64,000 bases of DNA from Velamenicoccus sp964471325 (lineage in GTDB: Bacteria; Omnitrophota; Gorgyraeia; Velamenicoccales; Velamenicoccaceae), in the NCBI GenBank assembly GCA_964471325.1, contig CAYYFL010000006.1, positions 51,885 through 115,884 of the forward strand, read 5' to 3'. A program made the translations under genes and the position numbers. Below, piece by piece: positions 1-7,774 of the stretch. Numbering within the stretch: position 1 is the stretch's first letter; the number at the start of each line of letters is the position of its first letter. Below the pieces are notes generated by a model, which saw only the letters and a program-made list of their open reading frames with translations, did not search any database and had not been told where the DNA came from.

Positions 1-2
1 GG

Positions 3-284
3 ATTGTTCTTTTGTTGATTAAGGAAAATAATTTTGATTTACGTATTTTGGCAATTTTTTTGATCCCGATTGTTTTAGCAGTAGGGATTTTTATGCGAAG
101 AGATTTGGCTAGAAGAATCTGTTTATGGTATTGTTGGATTATAGGACTATCGGCTATTTTTTCTTGTCTTCTGTTGGATTATGATTCTAATATTTTACAT
201 AAGAATATAATCGAAGTTTCAGTTTTTCTTATCCTGATATCCATTTTTCTCGAATTCCCTAAAATAAGAGATAGGTTTAGGTAA
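3..284 (+). CDS. C-terminal fragment of an unidentified membrane protein
   Basis: The reading frame is open to the left edge of the window, so this is the 3' end of a larger gene. The visible 94 codons hold three hydrophobic stretches (ILAIFLIPIVLAVGIF, CWIIGLSAIFSCLLL and VSVFLILISIFLEF) separated by short charged segments, as in a polytopic inner-membrane protein. It precedes a group of methyltransferase and glycosyltransferase genes, so a polysaccharide polymerase or flippase is possible, but no family motif is visible. The TTG at position 12 is unlikely to be the true start. Confidence 0.5.
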   Translation: MVLLLIKENNFDLRILAIFLIPIVLAVGIFMRRDLARRICLWYCWIIGLSAIFSCLLLDYDSNILHKNIIEVSVFLILISIFLEFPKIRDRFR

Positions 285-661
285 GTCGTTCTTTGATATT
301 CGACCCTAGAAAATCTCCACTTTCTCCACATTTTATATCCGGTTGGAGCAAAAGTCGTTTTTCTAACATTGACAAACGAAGACACTTTATCTGACTGACC
401 ATGGAAAATAATGGGGAGGGGGTTCTGTTTTTCAAATAGAATGATTGCTTATGCCTTATACAAGGAGATTGATTCCTTCAAGATGCGACGCTGCATATTG
501 TCATCATCGATGCGGTAATTGGTGGTGCTGTGGGTGGAATGAGTTTTGTGGGGTATCAGAAAAAAAGTGATTAATTGAGGGGGTATTATTTTTTTGTCTG
601 ATTAATTCCAGAATTGGAATAATCAAGTATATAAAATGGAACAAAGAAGAGGAAGGGAGAT
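285..661. other. 377-nt gap with a possible gene remnant
   Basis: No convincing intact gene. On the + strand, the frame ending at the TAA at 572-574 reads HIVIIDAVIGGAVGGMSFVG, a glycine-zipper-like hydrophobic tail, but a stop lies about 26 nt upstream of it and there is no start with a ribosome-binding site. It may be the end of a decayed membrane gene. The 3' part (612-660) holds an AT-rich promoter-like segment and the ribosome-binding site of the next gene. Confidence 0.4.
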
Positions 662-1255
662 ATGCTTTATCCATTTAAGAATTTTCTTGATCAGAACAGA
701 CGCCTTAGGGAAATAGACAGGCAAGAAGGATTGTTTGGACTGAACGAAGGCAGGTTGGTTTATAAAATAGCCAGATCTCTCAAAGATCATGCTGTAGTTG
801 TTGAGATTGGGGCCTATAAAGGCAAATCGACCTCTTTTATCGCCGAAGGACTCAACGGAAAGAACTCAAAAATATATTCTATAGATACCTGGTTTAACGA
901 TGGCGGCATGCACCAAACACGCGCGGATACATTTCCGGAATTTTTAAAAAATACAGCGTCCTGGAGGGACAAGATTATTCCTTTAAGAGGGTTTTCTTCC
1001 GAGATTAGAAGATCCTGGTTGTCTGAGAAAAAGATTGATTTTTTATGGATTGATGGCGATCATTCTTACGCAGGTATCAAGAAAGACATAGAAGATTGGC
1101 TCCCGTTGGTTAAGAAAAACTGTTTTGTGTGTTTTCATGATTATCGGGATGAAGCCGGTGTTAAAAAGGCCGTTGATGAGAAAATCCTGGACAGGACAAT
1201 CATATTTGTAAGAGCAGAAGGAAATATCTTTTTAACCAGGAAATTAATAGACTAG
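662..1255 (+). CDS. Class I SAM-dependent methyltransferase (Methyltransf_24-like)
   Basis: A 197-residue protein with the Rossmann methyltransferase fold. The motif VVEIGAYKGKSTSFIAEGL (about residues 46-64) is the glycine-rich SAM-binding loop, IYSIDTW follows strand 2, and DFLWIDGDHSYAGIKKDIED near residue 125 carries the acidic metal or substrate site typical of the CmcI/Methyltransf_24 group, often found in O-antigen or sugar-modification clusters. A GGAAGGGAG ribosome-binding site precedes the ATG. Neighbouring radical SAM, glycosyltransferase and methyltransferase genes suggest glycan or secondary-metabolite tailoring. The substrate is unknown. Confidence 0.85.
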   Translation: MLYPFKNFLDQNRRLREIDRQEGLFGLNEGRLVYKIARSLKDHAVVVEIGAYKGKSTSFIAEGLNGKNSKIYSIDTWFNDGGMHQTRADTFPEFLKNTASWRDKIIPLRGFSSEIRRSWLSEKKIDFLWIDGDHSYAGIKKDIEDWLPLVKKNCFVCFHDYRDEAGVKKAVDEKILDRTIIFVRAEGNIFLTRKLID

Positions 1256-1337
1256 CTGGAATAATTCTTCGGTTTTTGAAGGTTGTTTTTTTAGTCTTCG
1301 TTAGAAACAAAACCCTGGAATATGACGTCGAAAATCG

Positions 1338-1343
1338 TATAAT
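1338..1343 (+). promoter_or_regulatory. Putative -10 box upstream of the radical SAM gene
   Basis: A consensus TATAAT lies 23 nt upstream of the ATG at 1367. The best -35 candidate at 17-bp spacing is the weak CTGGAA at 1315-1320. The flanking TCGTATAATATG is nearly identical to the pilin promoter at about 20242-20253. Confidence 0.45.
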
Positions 1344-1366
1344 ATGGTTTATTCTTGAGGTGCCAA

Positions 1367-2353
1367 ATGCCGCCGGAAGAATCCCGGCTGCAAAGGAAAA
1401 CACAGATTTATGCTGAGTCGGGGGTAACGATGAAAGCGATCCAAGATACGTGGCTGATCCAGATCGAGATCACGAATGCCTGTATACACCAATGTTTGCA
1501 TTGCACGCGTTTTGTCGGTCATCATGTTAAGCCCTATTATATGGATTTGGCGATGTTCGAGAAGGCTGTTGATTCATTAGAAGGCTACCCGGGTGGCGTG
1601 GGCGTGATGGGAGGCGAGCCTACGATCCATCCAAAGTTCAAAGAGATTTGCAAAATTCTGCGCAAGAAGATGCCTCTGGAGAAGCGTTTCTTGTGGACTT
1701 CCGGCTACAAATGGAAAGAGTATCGGGATATCATCCGCAAGACGTTTTCTGAGAATATTTATTATAATGATCATGAAGATGATACCCAGAAACACCAGCC
1801 TCTTTTGATTGCGATGGAGGATGTATTGGATGATCGGATTTTCATGCGTTCCTTGATTGATAAATGCTGGATACAGGAAAAATGGTCGCCTTCGATCAAC
1901 CCGAAAGGCGGGTTTTTTTGTGAAGTTGCCGCGGCCATGGATATGCTTTTCGACGGACCGGGCGGGTACCCTCTGGAAAAAGGCTGGTGGAAGAGGTCGG
2001 TGAAGGATTTTGAGGATCAGATCAACAGGTATTGCTTTCGGTGCAGCGCCGCCCTGCCTCTGCCGTCTTTCAATAACCAGAAAGGGGATGAATTGGTTTC
2101 CGTATCAAATTACGCCAAATTACAAAAGAGCTGCAGCCGCAAATTCCGGGAGTCGAAGGTTCGACTCGTCGATACAAAATATACGAAAGAACAAATCCTC
2201 GAATGGAGCAAGAATTGGAAGCCGTGGGTTTATACCGGCGAAGAGGGCCGCAAGACCTTGTATGATCTTTACGGATGGTGGCATGGATTTTGGGTTACGC
2301 AGGGCAAGAAAAGCCGCAAACGCAAGAAGAAACAACAGCAGGCTAAGGCATAA
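1367..2353 (+). CDS. Radical SAM protein
   Basis: The [4Fe-4S] cysteines sit in CIHQCLHC (C39, C43, C46 from this start), the classic CxxxCxxC motif, followed by GVGVMGGEPTIHP, the glycine-rich SAM-contact strand (GGEP). Further cysteines in FFCEVAA and RYCFRCSAALP near the C-terminus could bind an auxiliary cluster. The C-terminus is a Lys/Arg/Gln-rich tail. The ATG at 1367 is preceded by GAGGTG; the ATG at 1430 is an alternative that would start just before the core domain. It lies six bases upstream of a glycosyltransferase gene. Oxidoreductase or modification chemistry is likely; the substrate is unknown. Confidence 0.85.
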   Translation: MPPEESRLQRKTQIYAESGVTMKAIQDTWLIQIEITNACIHQCLHCTRFVGHHVKPYYMDLAMFEKAVDSLEGYPGGVGVMGGEPTIHPKFKEICKILRKKMPLEKRFLWTSGYKWKEYRDIIRKTFSENIYYNDHEDDTQKHQPLLIAMEDVLDDRIFMRSLIDKCWIQEKWSPSINPKGGFFCEVAAAMDMLFDGPGGYPLEKGWWKRSVKDFEDQINRYCFRCSAALPLPSFNNQKGDELVSVSNYAKLQKSCSRKFRESKVRLVDTKYTKEQILEWSKNWKPWVYTGEEGRKTLYDLYGWWHGFWVTQGKKSRKRKKKQQQAKA

Positions 2354-2358
2354 CGATC

Positions 2359-3255
2359 TTGGATAATCGGATTCCATTAAAAAGTAAGAAACGCTTGGCT
2401 TTGGTTTTCCAGCGGAATTCCCGGGTTGCAATGGGGGAGCGCTGCATGGAGGCCCTGCGGCGCGATCCGCTTTTTGAGCTGTGTCAATTTGATATGCAGG
2501 AGATCCAGTCGGTCAAAGGGGGTTTTGATTTTTACATCCGCTTTGACGACGGAGATTATACGGTTGTGATGCCTCGGCACTTGCGTCCGGCCGCTTGGTG
2601 GATCTCCGACACCCACCTCAGAAAACCTTATAAGAAAATCAGAAGACAGGCCAGAGATTACGATGCGCTTTTCCTGGCGCAAAAAGACGATATCCAGCGG
2701 TTGAAAAGAGATGCCGGAGTTACAGCCTATTGGCTGCCGTGGGCTGCCGATGCGCTGAAACCTGGGCAGGTTTTTCTGGGAGATGAGCAACGTCTCTATG
2801 ATATCTGTTTCATCGGCACGGAAGGAAAATACAGTCTGCGAAAAGTTGTTATCGAGACGCTCAGGCATTATTATTCCAATTCTTACATCGGTCGCGCCGA
2901 ACGCGAGCAATTGTACGATTTTTACTCCAAAGCCAAAATTGTCGTCAATTATCCTATCCATAATGATATCAACGCCCGGTTCTTCGAGGCCATGGGGGCG
3001 GGGGCCATGCTTTTGACGCATCGAGTGAAAGAAAACGGCATCGGCGAGATCTTTGAAGAAGACAAACATCTGGTTATGTTTGACGATATTCTCGGTGAAA
3101 TGAGGCAAAAGATTGACTTTTATCTGGCACGCCCGCAACAGCGGATGGAGATTGCAAAGAGTGGCTTTGATCTCGTTAATGGCCGGCATACCTATCAAGA
3201 CCGCCTCAAGACACTATTTAAGACCATAGGCATAGCATTGTCGGAGGGTTTTTAG
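2359..3255 (+). CDS. CgeB-like glycosyltransferase
   Basis: A 298-residue protein resembling CgeB/spore maturation-type glycosyltransferases (GT4-like fold). A C-terminal nucleotide-sugar domain is visible: YDICFIGTEGKYSLRKVVIE opens it, YDFYSKAKIVVNYP and NDINARFFEAMGAGAMLLTH match the conserved donor-binding region of this group, and EDKHLVMFDD follows. The N-terminal part has the paired aromatic/Asp segments (PAAWWISDTH) of the acceptor half. The start is a TTG with a weak ribosome-binding site; an internal ATG at 2431 is possible but would cut into the fold. It is in line with the preceding radical SAM gene, probably in one transcript. Confidence 0.75.
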   Translation: MDNRIPLKSKKRLALVFQRNSRVAMGERCMEALRRDPLFELCQFDMQEIQSVKGGFDFYIRFDDGDYTVVMPRHLRPAAWWISDTHLRKPYKKIRRQARDYDALFLAQKDDIQRLKRDAGVTAYWLPWAADALKPGQVFLGDEQRLYDICFIGTEGKYSLRKVVIETLRHYYSNSYIGRAEREQLYDFYSKAKIVVNYPIHNDINARFFEAMGAGAMLLTHRVKENGIGEIFEEDKHLVMFDDILGEMRQKIDFYLARPQQRMEIAKSGFDLVNGRHTYQDRLKTLFKTIGIALSEGF

Positions 3256-3256
3256 C

Positions 3257-3421
3257 TTGTATCGCATATCCGTTGGGATGGAATCGAAGTTTAGCCTGTT
3301 CTCGCCTTTTTGGTTTTACAGGTCTAGATATGAAGAGTGGTTCATCGTTCGCATCTTCGGTATCTATTACTGGTTTCACGAAAAGAAGAAATCCGGCGTG
3401 AAGGCGCCGCGGCGTGCTTAA
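3257..3421 (+). CDS. Small aromatic-rich protein of 54 residues
   Basis: An open frame of 55 codons fills the space between the glycosyltransferase and the next methyltransferase. It starts at TTG 3257, which has a good ribosome-binding site (GGAGGG at 3243-3248, 8 nt away), two bases after the previous stop; ATG 3278 is an alternative. The product is rich in Phe, Tyr, Trp and Arg (FSPFWFYRSRYEEWF, then IFGIYYWFHEKKK) and ends in a basic tail. No family is recognised. Position, ribosome-binding site and biased composition favour a real gene; the composition suggests a peripheral membrane or protein-binding peptide. Confidence 0.5.
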   Translation: MYRISVGMESKFSLFSPFWFYRSRYEEWFIVRIFGIYYWFHEKKKSGVKAPRRA

Positions 3422-3442
3422 GGCAACGCAAAAGAAGGCCAT

Positions 3443-4249
3443 ATGAGCGATCGGAAAATCGTCGACCCAAATCTCTACGATGCGGCTTATTATTATCATG
3501 ATAACGAAGGATGCCATGAATACGCACGCGGGTTGGATGCTGCTATTCATCCGAAATATAAACATGTTTTGGAGATTGCTTGTCCTCGAGAAGGCGATGA
3601 AATCCTGGATGTCGGTTGCGGGAGAGGAGAATTGTTATATTATTGCGCGAAAAGAGGCGCTCATGTCTTGGGGTTGGATTATAGCAGGGCGGCTATTGAT
3701 ATCGCCAGGCAAACGATCCAGATGCTGCCCGTTGAGATGAGGTCTTTTGCCAAGGCCGAGATAGGTGATGCCGCCGACCATAATTTTTCCCACCGCTATG
3801 ATCTGATTTTTATGCTCGATGTTTTCGAACATATGAACGACGATCAGCTGGAGCGGACGTGTGATAAATTTAAGAAGATCCTCAAAGAGAACGGGAAGAT
3901 CATCATTACGACTCCGAATCTGTATTATGAAAAATACCTTCAGCCGCTTAAAATGGCGCTGGATCTTCCATTCCGATTTTTAAAATGGACATTCCGGGTC
4001 ATGAGGGGTAAGTATCGGCCCAAAAGTGTCGGAGAATTCCTAAAGAATGCATTAAAAGTCAGGGTGGTTGGAAGAGGAGAGGCCGGTAAAGCCTTGCATG
4101 TGAATGTTTCCACGCCGCGCAAGATTAGGGCGATGCTTAAAGATTTTAACGTGGATATCTGGTGCGAAGATCCGTCGTGGGCGCCCATCAGCCTTATCAC
4201 AAAAAAATGGTGGGGAAGACAGATTGTTGTTATCGCGCAGTGTAAATAA
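3443..4249 (+). CDS. Class I SAM-dependent methyltransferase (UbiG/Methyltransf_11-like)
   Basis: A 268-residue methyltransferase with motif I EILDVGCGRGELLYYCAKRG (residues 53-72), motif II VLGLDYSRAAIDIA and motif IV-like YDLIFMLDVFEHMNDDQL, as in the UbiG/COG2227 group. The C-terminal extension (about 170-268) has basic and aromatic patches (FRFLKWTFRVMRGKYRP) and VNVSTPRKIRAMLKDFNVDI, as in methyltransferases of polysaccharide loci. It completes the cluster that begins with the methyltransferase at 662. Substrate unknown. Confidence 0.85.
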   Translation: MSDRKIVDPNLYDAAYYYHDNEGCHEYARGLDAAIHPKYKHVLEIACPREGDEILDVGCGRGELLYYCAKRGAHVLGLDYSRAAIDIARQTIQMLPVEMRSFAKAEIGDAADHNFSHRYDLIFMLDVFEHMNDDQLERTCDKFKKILKENGKIIITTPNLYYEKYLQPLKMALDLPFRFLKWTFRVMRGKYRPKSVGEFLKNALKVRVVGRGEAGKALHVNVSTPRKIRAMLKDFNVDIWCEDPSWAPISLITKKWWGRQIVVIAQCK

Positions 4250-4315
4250 TTTTTTTGGTTCAGATGTTTCATAATTGGAATATAAAATTTATAAAGTGAA
4301 ACAAAAGGAGGGATT

Positions 4316-5137
4316 ATGAAAAGTTGGCAAAGTGCAAAACGATGGGGCATATTTTTTATTTTGAGTTTTCTGTGGATATCGGAAGTGTCGGCGGCGATTC
4401 CACGAGCGATTAACTACCAAGGGCGCTTGACGGATTCAAGCGGGATCCCTTTAACGGGCGCCTACGATGTTACTTTCAAGATTTATGATGCGCAAACAGC
4501 TGGAAACCTATTGTGGCAGGAGACGCATGCCGGAGTTGTCGTGGACAAGGGACTGTTCAATGTGGTTCTGGGATCTGTTTCTGGCTTGAATATTGCCTTT
4601 GATAGACCGTATTACCTTGAGATCAAAGTTGGTAATGAGGTTATGGTTCCCAGACAACAAGTTACAAGCTCTGGTTATGCCATACGGTCGGAGATCGCCG
4701 ATGATTCTGTTAGGTTCTTGGGCAAAGGCTTGGGTGATTTTGTGCTTTCCGGCGATATTACGACAGTACCGACGGCCAATAAAGCGGTAAAGCTCGACGG
4801 CAATGCGAAACTGCCTGCCACGGCTTTGAAGACATTTGATAGCGGTTGGTTCGCGGTCGTACGTAGCGCAGCTTATCTGAAGACGCATAACCTGGGGACA
4901 ACGAAATGTATCGTCGTCGGTTATCTTGCTGAAAATAGCGATGGCTCCGGCAGGTTTGCTTGGGGGCTGGGACAGAACCAGCAGTATGGCGGCGGCGTTT
5001 TTATCGCCGAGATGACGCCAACGACTGTAACCATACGGACCGATCCCGATCATTTAGGCAGCGTCAGAGACAAAAATGGTAATGCCTGGAATCCGACGTC
5101 TGGTTACGTAAGGATCATTATGTGGGCACTGGAATAA
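4316..5137 (+). CDS. Secreted protein with an INYQGRL-type N-terminal domain
   Basis: The first 25 residues form a signal peptide with a likely cut after EVSA. The following domain begins PRAINYQGRLTDSSGIPLTG and continues through VTFKIYDAQTAGNLLWQET and GLFNVVLGS, a beta-rich repeat seen at the N-terminus of many secreted proteins in uncultured bacteria. A second region (about residues 175-273) with SGWFAVV, ENSDGSGRFAWGLGQ and GYVRIIMWALE is unassigned and could be a beta-sandwich at the cell surface. The gene has a strong AAGGAGGG ribosome-binding site. The upstream AATTGGAATA segment resembles that before the gene at 662. Function unknown. Confidence 0.7.
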   Translation: MKSWQSAKRWGIFFILSFLWISEVSAAIPRAINYQGRLTDSSGIPLTGAYDVTFKIYDAQTAGNLLWQETHAGVVVDKGLFNVVLGSVSGLNIAFDRPYYLEIKVGNEVMVPRQQVTSSGYAIRSEIADDSVRFLGKGLGDFVLSGDITTVPTANKAVKLDGNAKLPATALKTFDSGWFAVVRSAAYLKTHNLGTTKCIVVGYLAENSDGSGRFAWGLGQNQQYGGGVFIAEMTPTTVTIRTDPDHLGSVRDKNGNAWNPTSGYVRIIMWALE

Positions 5138-5186
5138 TAGAGAGATAAACGCTTTAAAATAGTTGTATTAACAGGGAGGGAGGAGT

Positions 5187-5456
5187 ATGTCTCTTGAAAT
5201 CAAAGTCAATAGGATCCATCGCTTGGATCCGCAAATCAGGAATATCAAGGCATTTGCGGATATCGAAATCGGCGGCGCAATTCTTGTTAAGGGGCTGCAG
5301 GTATTGGATGGCAGAAATGGTCTGTTTGTTTCTATGCCACGGCAAAAGGGTAAAGATAATAAATGGTATGAAACAGTCAGGACGATGACGCCGGAAGCAA
5401 AAGACAAAGTGATGTCTGTGGTTTTGGAGGCGTATGGAGTAAAGACGAGTGGATGA
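5187..5456 (+). CDS. spoVG: SpoVG family protein
   Basis: An 89-residue protein that aligns along its whole length with SpoVG: an N-terminal strand EIKVNRIH, the central IKAFADIEIGGAILVKGLQV, then GLFVSMPRQK and a C-terminal helix TPEAKDKVMSVVLEAYGV. SpoVG proteins are small DNA- or RNA-binding regulators first described for sporulation and septation but widespread in non-sporulating bacteria. A very strong GGGAGGGAGGAG ribosome-binding site precedes the ATG. It is surrounded by envelope-related genes. Regulatory targets cannot be read from the sequence. Confidence 0.93.
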   Translation: MSLEIKVNRIHRLDPQIRNIKAFADIEIGGAILVKGLQVLDGRNGLFVSMPRQKGKDNKWYETVRTMTPEAKDKVMSVVLEAYGVKTSG

Positions 5457-5578
5457 CTAAGAGAGATTGGTGGGGTCTCTTTAAGTGTCTGGAATTAACC
5501 TGCAGCAGATGGATTTCTGTAATGTTATGAGACGGAGAGTCTTATTCCGTCTGGTACGCGATTGAGGAGGATGCGGCG

Positions 5579-5776
5579 ATGCAAACAGATAAGGCAATGA
5601 TATTGCGAAGGCTTCAAAACAGACGAAACGTACTCAGGGAGAAGCTTAAAAAACATTTTAGTTTGGCTGTTTCTGAGAGGGATTATAAGGAGTTCGAAAA
5701 GATAGTTGACGAGCTTGATGAGTTGAGAATGAAGATTCGTTTTTTAAAAAGAGAGAATGTCGATGACAAAGGGTAG
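5579..5776 (+). CDS. Small coiled-coil protein, function unknown
   Basis: A 65-residue, highly charged and predicted helical protein (RRLQNRRNVLREKLKKHF, then EKIVDELDELRMKIRFLKRE). The heptad-like hydrophobic spacing suggests a helical hairpin or dimeric coiled coil. A GAGGAGG ribosome-binding site precedes the ATG. The 3' end overlaps the start of the next gene by 20 bases, so the two are probably translationally coupled. No family recognised. Confidence 0.65.
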   Translation: MQTDKAMILRRLQNRRNVLREKLKKHFSLAVSERDYKEFEKIVDELDELRMKIRFLKRENVDDKG

Positions 5777-7307
5777 GGTTTTGATAAAAGAGCTGGGCTT
5801 TGCCGGCGTATTTTTAATCATGATGGGATTTTGGGGGTATTGTTATGTCTACGCCGGCGATTTTGAGCGTCTTGATTCAGGGGGTTTTGAGGGACGCAAA
5901 CCTTTGTCGATTAGCTCGGATGAAACGGGAGGTCAGGTTATTTGGGTCGGGACCGATGGAGGTATTTTTAGGAAGGAACTTTCGAAAAACGGAGCATGGC
6001 AAAAGATTGTATTGGAGGATGTTGCCGATGTTCGTGTCAACCGCATAGAATTTTCTTCATATGTACCTTTTGGATATGCCGCTACTTCGAAAGGGGTATA
6101 TGGAATAGATCCTTCTTCTCTCTTAACCCGCAAGATATATTCCAGCGACCAGGATGCTGAAAATGAATGTTATGGTGTAGCAGTTGACGCCGGCCAGAAC
6201 ATTTATATCGCCACAAAAGGAGGTCTCTTCATGAGACCCAGGAAGGGAAAAAGATGGACAAAAAGCATTGCTGTCTTGGGAAATAAGACGATTGATTATG
6301 TGTATGCCGCAGGAACGGTTCTTTATGTCGCGGCATCCGACGGGCTCTATCGATCGAGAGACAAAGCAAAAACATGGGAAAAAGTTTTTTCTTTGAGTAC
6401 GGGTTCGAGTCGTGAAGAAGCGGCTGAAGATGAGGAAGAAAACGCCGAGGAAGATGTGCCAAATCGTATTTATGCGGTCAGGGGGGAGAAGGGGGCGCCG
6501 TCCACGATCTATCTGGCAACATCGCTTGGAGGATTCCGGAGTGGGGATGAAGGAGAAACTTGGGAGCCGCTGCCTTTGACAGGATTAGATTCAAAAGGTA
6601 TTCTTGATTTGATTCTGTCTGTATCTCGAGGGGTGCTGTACGCTGTGACAAAAAATGGAGTGTTTCGAATGGATGGGGATGGTTGGTCTGTGATCGCCCC
6701 ATTAAATGCTTGCCATGGTCTGGTTTTGATTAATGAAAAGATTTTTGTCGCAACGTCTATGGGGATTTATGCTTTTGAAGTGAACAATGACGATGGCAAA
6801 ACCAGGATTTCTATGAACAAAGATACCAGGCAAGATTCTGAACACGAACCAACTATCCAGGAAGTCCAGCAAATGGTTATACGATATTGCGATGTCAGCA
6901 ATGACAAAATTGCCTCTTGGCATAAAGAGGCCAGAGTTAAAGCGTTTCTACCGGATTTGTCGTTTGGATATGGCAATAATGTCTATGGATCCTATAATGG
7001 GATCTTTGCCGTTGGTCCAAATGATTGGCAGGTGAATCTGTCCTGGGAACTGGGTGATTTGATATATTCATCCGACCAGACAAGCATCGATGTGCGTTCA
7101 CGTTTAATGGTACAACTAAGGAATGATGTGCTTGCTGAAGCGACACAGTTATATTATGAACGGAAAAGACTCCAGATGGAGATTTCCGACGGTCTTTTAA
7201 GTCCGGAAGACATTTCTAAAAGACAAATCAGGCTTGAAGAAGTTTCTGCACTTCTCGATCGATTGACGGGAGGAACTTTTTCAAAAGTTTTAAAAAGCTC
7301 ACCTTAG
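5757..7307 (+). CDS. Exported beta-propeller protein (Ycf48/BNR-like repeats)
   Basis: The N-terminus is a signal peptide (hydrophobic FAGVFLIMMGFWGYCYVYA). Repeats such as VIWVGTDGGIFRKEL, NIYIATKGGLFMRPRKGKRW, LYVAASDGLYRSRDKAKTWE and IYLATSLGGFRSGDEGETWE are sialidase/BNR or Ycf48-like propeller blades with the SxDxGxTW-type turn. An acidic insertion (EEAAEDEEENAEED) interrupts one blade. The last 130 residues (WQVNLSWELGDLIYSSDQTS, then RSRLMVQLRNDVLAEATQLY and a long charged helix) form a separate module that looks envelope-associated. Coupled to the preceding small gene. Possibly an assembly or scaffold factor at the outer membrane. Confidence 0.75.
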   Translation: MSMTKGRVLIKELGFAGVFLIMMGFWGYCYVYAGDFERLDSGGFEGRKPLSISSDETGGQVIWVGTDGGIFRKELSKNGAWQKIVLEDVADVRVNRIEFSSYVPFGYAATSKGVYGIDPSSLLTRKIYSSDQDAENECYGVAVDAGQNIYIATKGGLFMRPRKGKRWTKSIAVLGNKTIDYVYAAGTVLYVAASDGLYRSRDKAKTWEKVFSLSTGSSREEAAEDEEENAEEDVPNRIYAVRGEKGAPSTIYLATSLGGFRSGDEGETWEPLPLTGLDSKGILDLILSVSRGVLYAVTKNGVFRMDGDGWSVIAPLNACHGLVLINEKIFVATSMGIYAFEVNNDDGKTRISMNKDTRQDSEHEPTIQEVQQMVIRYCDVSNDKIASWHKEARVKAFLPDLSFGYGNNVYGSYNGIFAVGPNDWQVNLSWELGDLIYSSDQTSIDVRSRLMVQLRNDVLAEATQLYYERKRLQMEISDGLLSPEDISKRQIRLEEVSALLDRLTGGTFSKVLKSSP

Positions 7308-7338
7308 TTTTTTCAAGAGTATAACCCTCTGATTTTTA

Positions 7339-7367
7339 TTGACTTACCTCACATATGTTTGTATAAT
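7339..7367 (+). promoter_or_regulatory. Sigma-70 promoter of the signalling operon
   Basis: TTGACT at 7339-7344 and a consensus TATAAT at 7362-7367 are separated by 17 bp. Transcription should start near 7374, giving a leader of about 29 nt that holds the GGAG ribosome-binding site of the receiver gene at 7403. Confidence 0.75.
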
Positions 7368-7402
7368 TTATTTTCTTAGACTTTCATTTAGGAGCAAGTA
7401 TT

Positions 7403-7768
7403 ATGCCCAAGTTGATGGTTGTTGATGACGAAGAAGATGTCAGGGAATACCTCAAGAGTTATTTCAGAAGGCGCAAGATTGACGTTGTGACAGCCGAGAG
7501 CGGTGAAGAAGCCCTGAGCCTTCTTAAAAACCTGGATCCCGACCTGATGCTTTTGGATATTCGGATGGGGGGTATCGACGGCATTGAGACATTGCGCAGG
7601 ATGAGGGAAGCTGGGAAGCAGACAAAAGTGATCATGGTGACGGGTGTCGAGGAGCAAAAGATATTGGATCGTCTGGCTGAATTCAACGTCTTGGCTTGCG
7701 TCCATAAGCCTTTGATGCTCGATGAGCTTGAAAAGCAGGTATTGCAGAGAATCGTTATTGATCCTTAA
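7403..7768 (+). CDS. Single-domain response regulator (CheY-like receiver)
   Basis: A 121-residue receiver domain without an output domain. The acidic pocket (VVDDEEDV, D8/D9), the phospho-acceptor D52 in DLMLLDIRMGG, the conserved Thr in VIMVTG and the Lys in CVHKPL are all present. It heads an operon: six bases downstream is a TPR/beta-barrel protein, then a GAF-HD-GYP phosphodiesterase and an MshEN protein, so it may relay a kinase signal to this c-di-GMP-linked module. No histidine kinase gene is in the window. A strong promoter lies at 7339-7367. Confidence 0.92.
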   Translation: MPKLMVVDDEEDVREYLKSYFRRRKIDVVTAESGEEALSLLKNLDPDLMLLDIRMGGIDGIETLRRMREAGKQTKVIMVTGVEEQKILDRLAEFNVLACVHKPLMLDELEKQVLQRIVIDP

Positions 7769-7774
7769 ACATCT

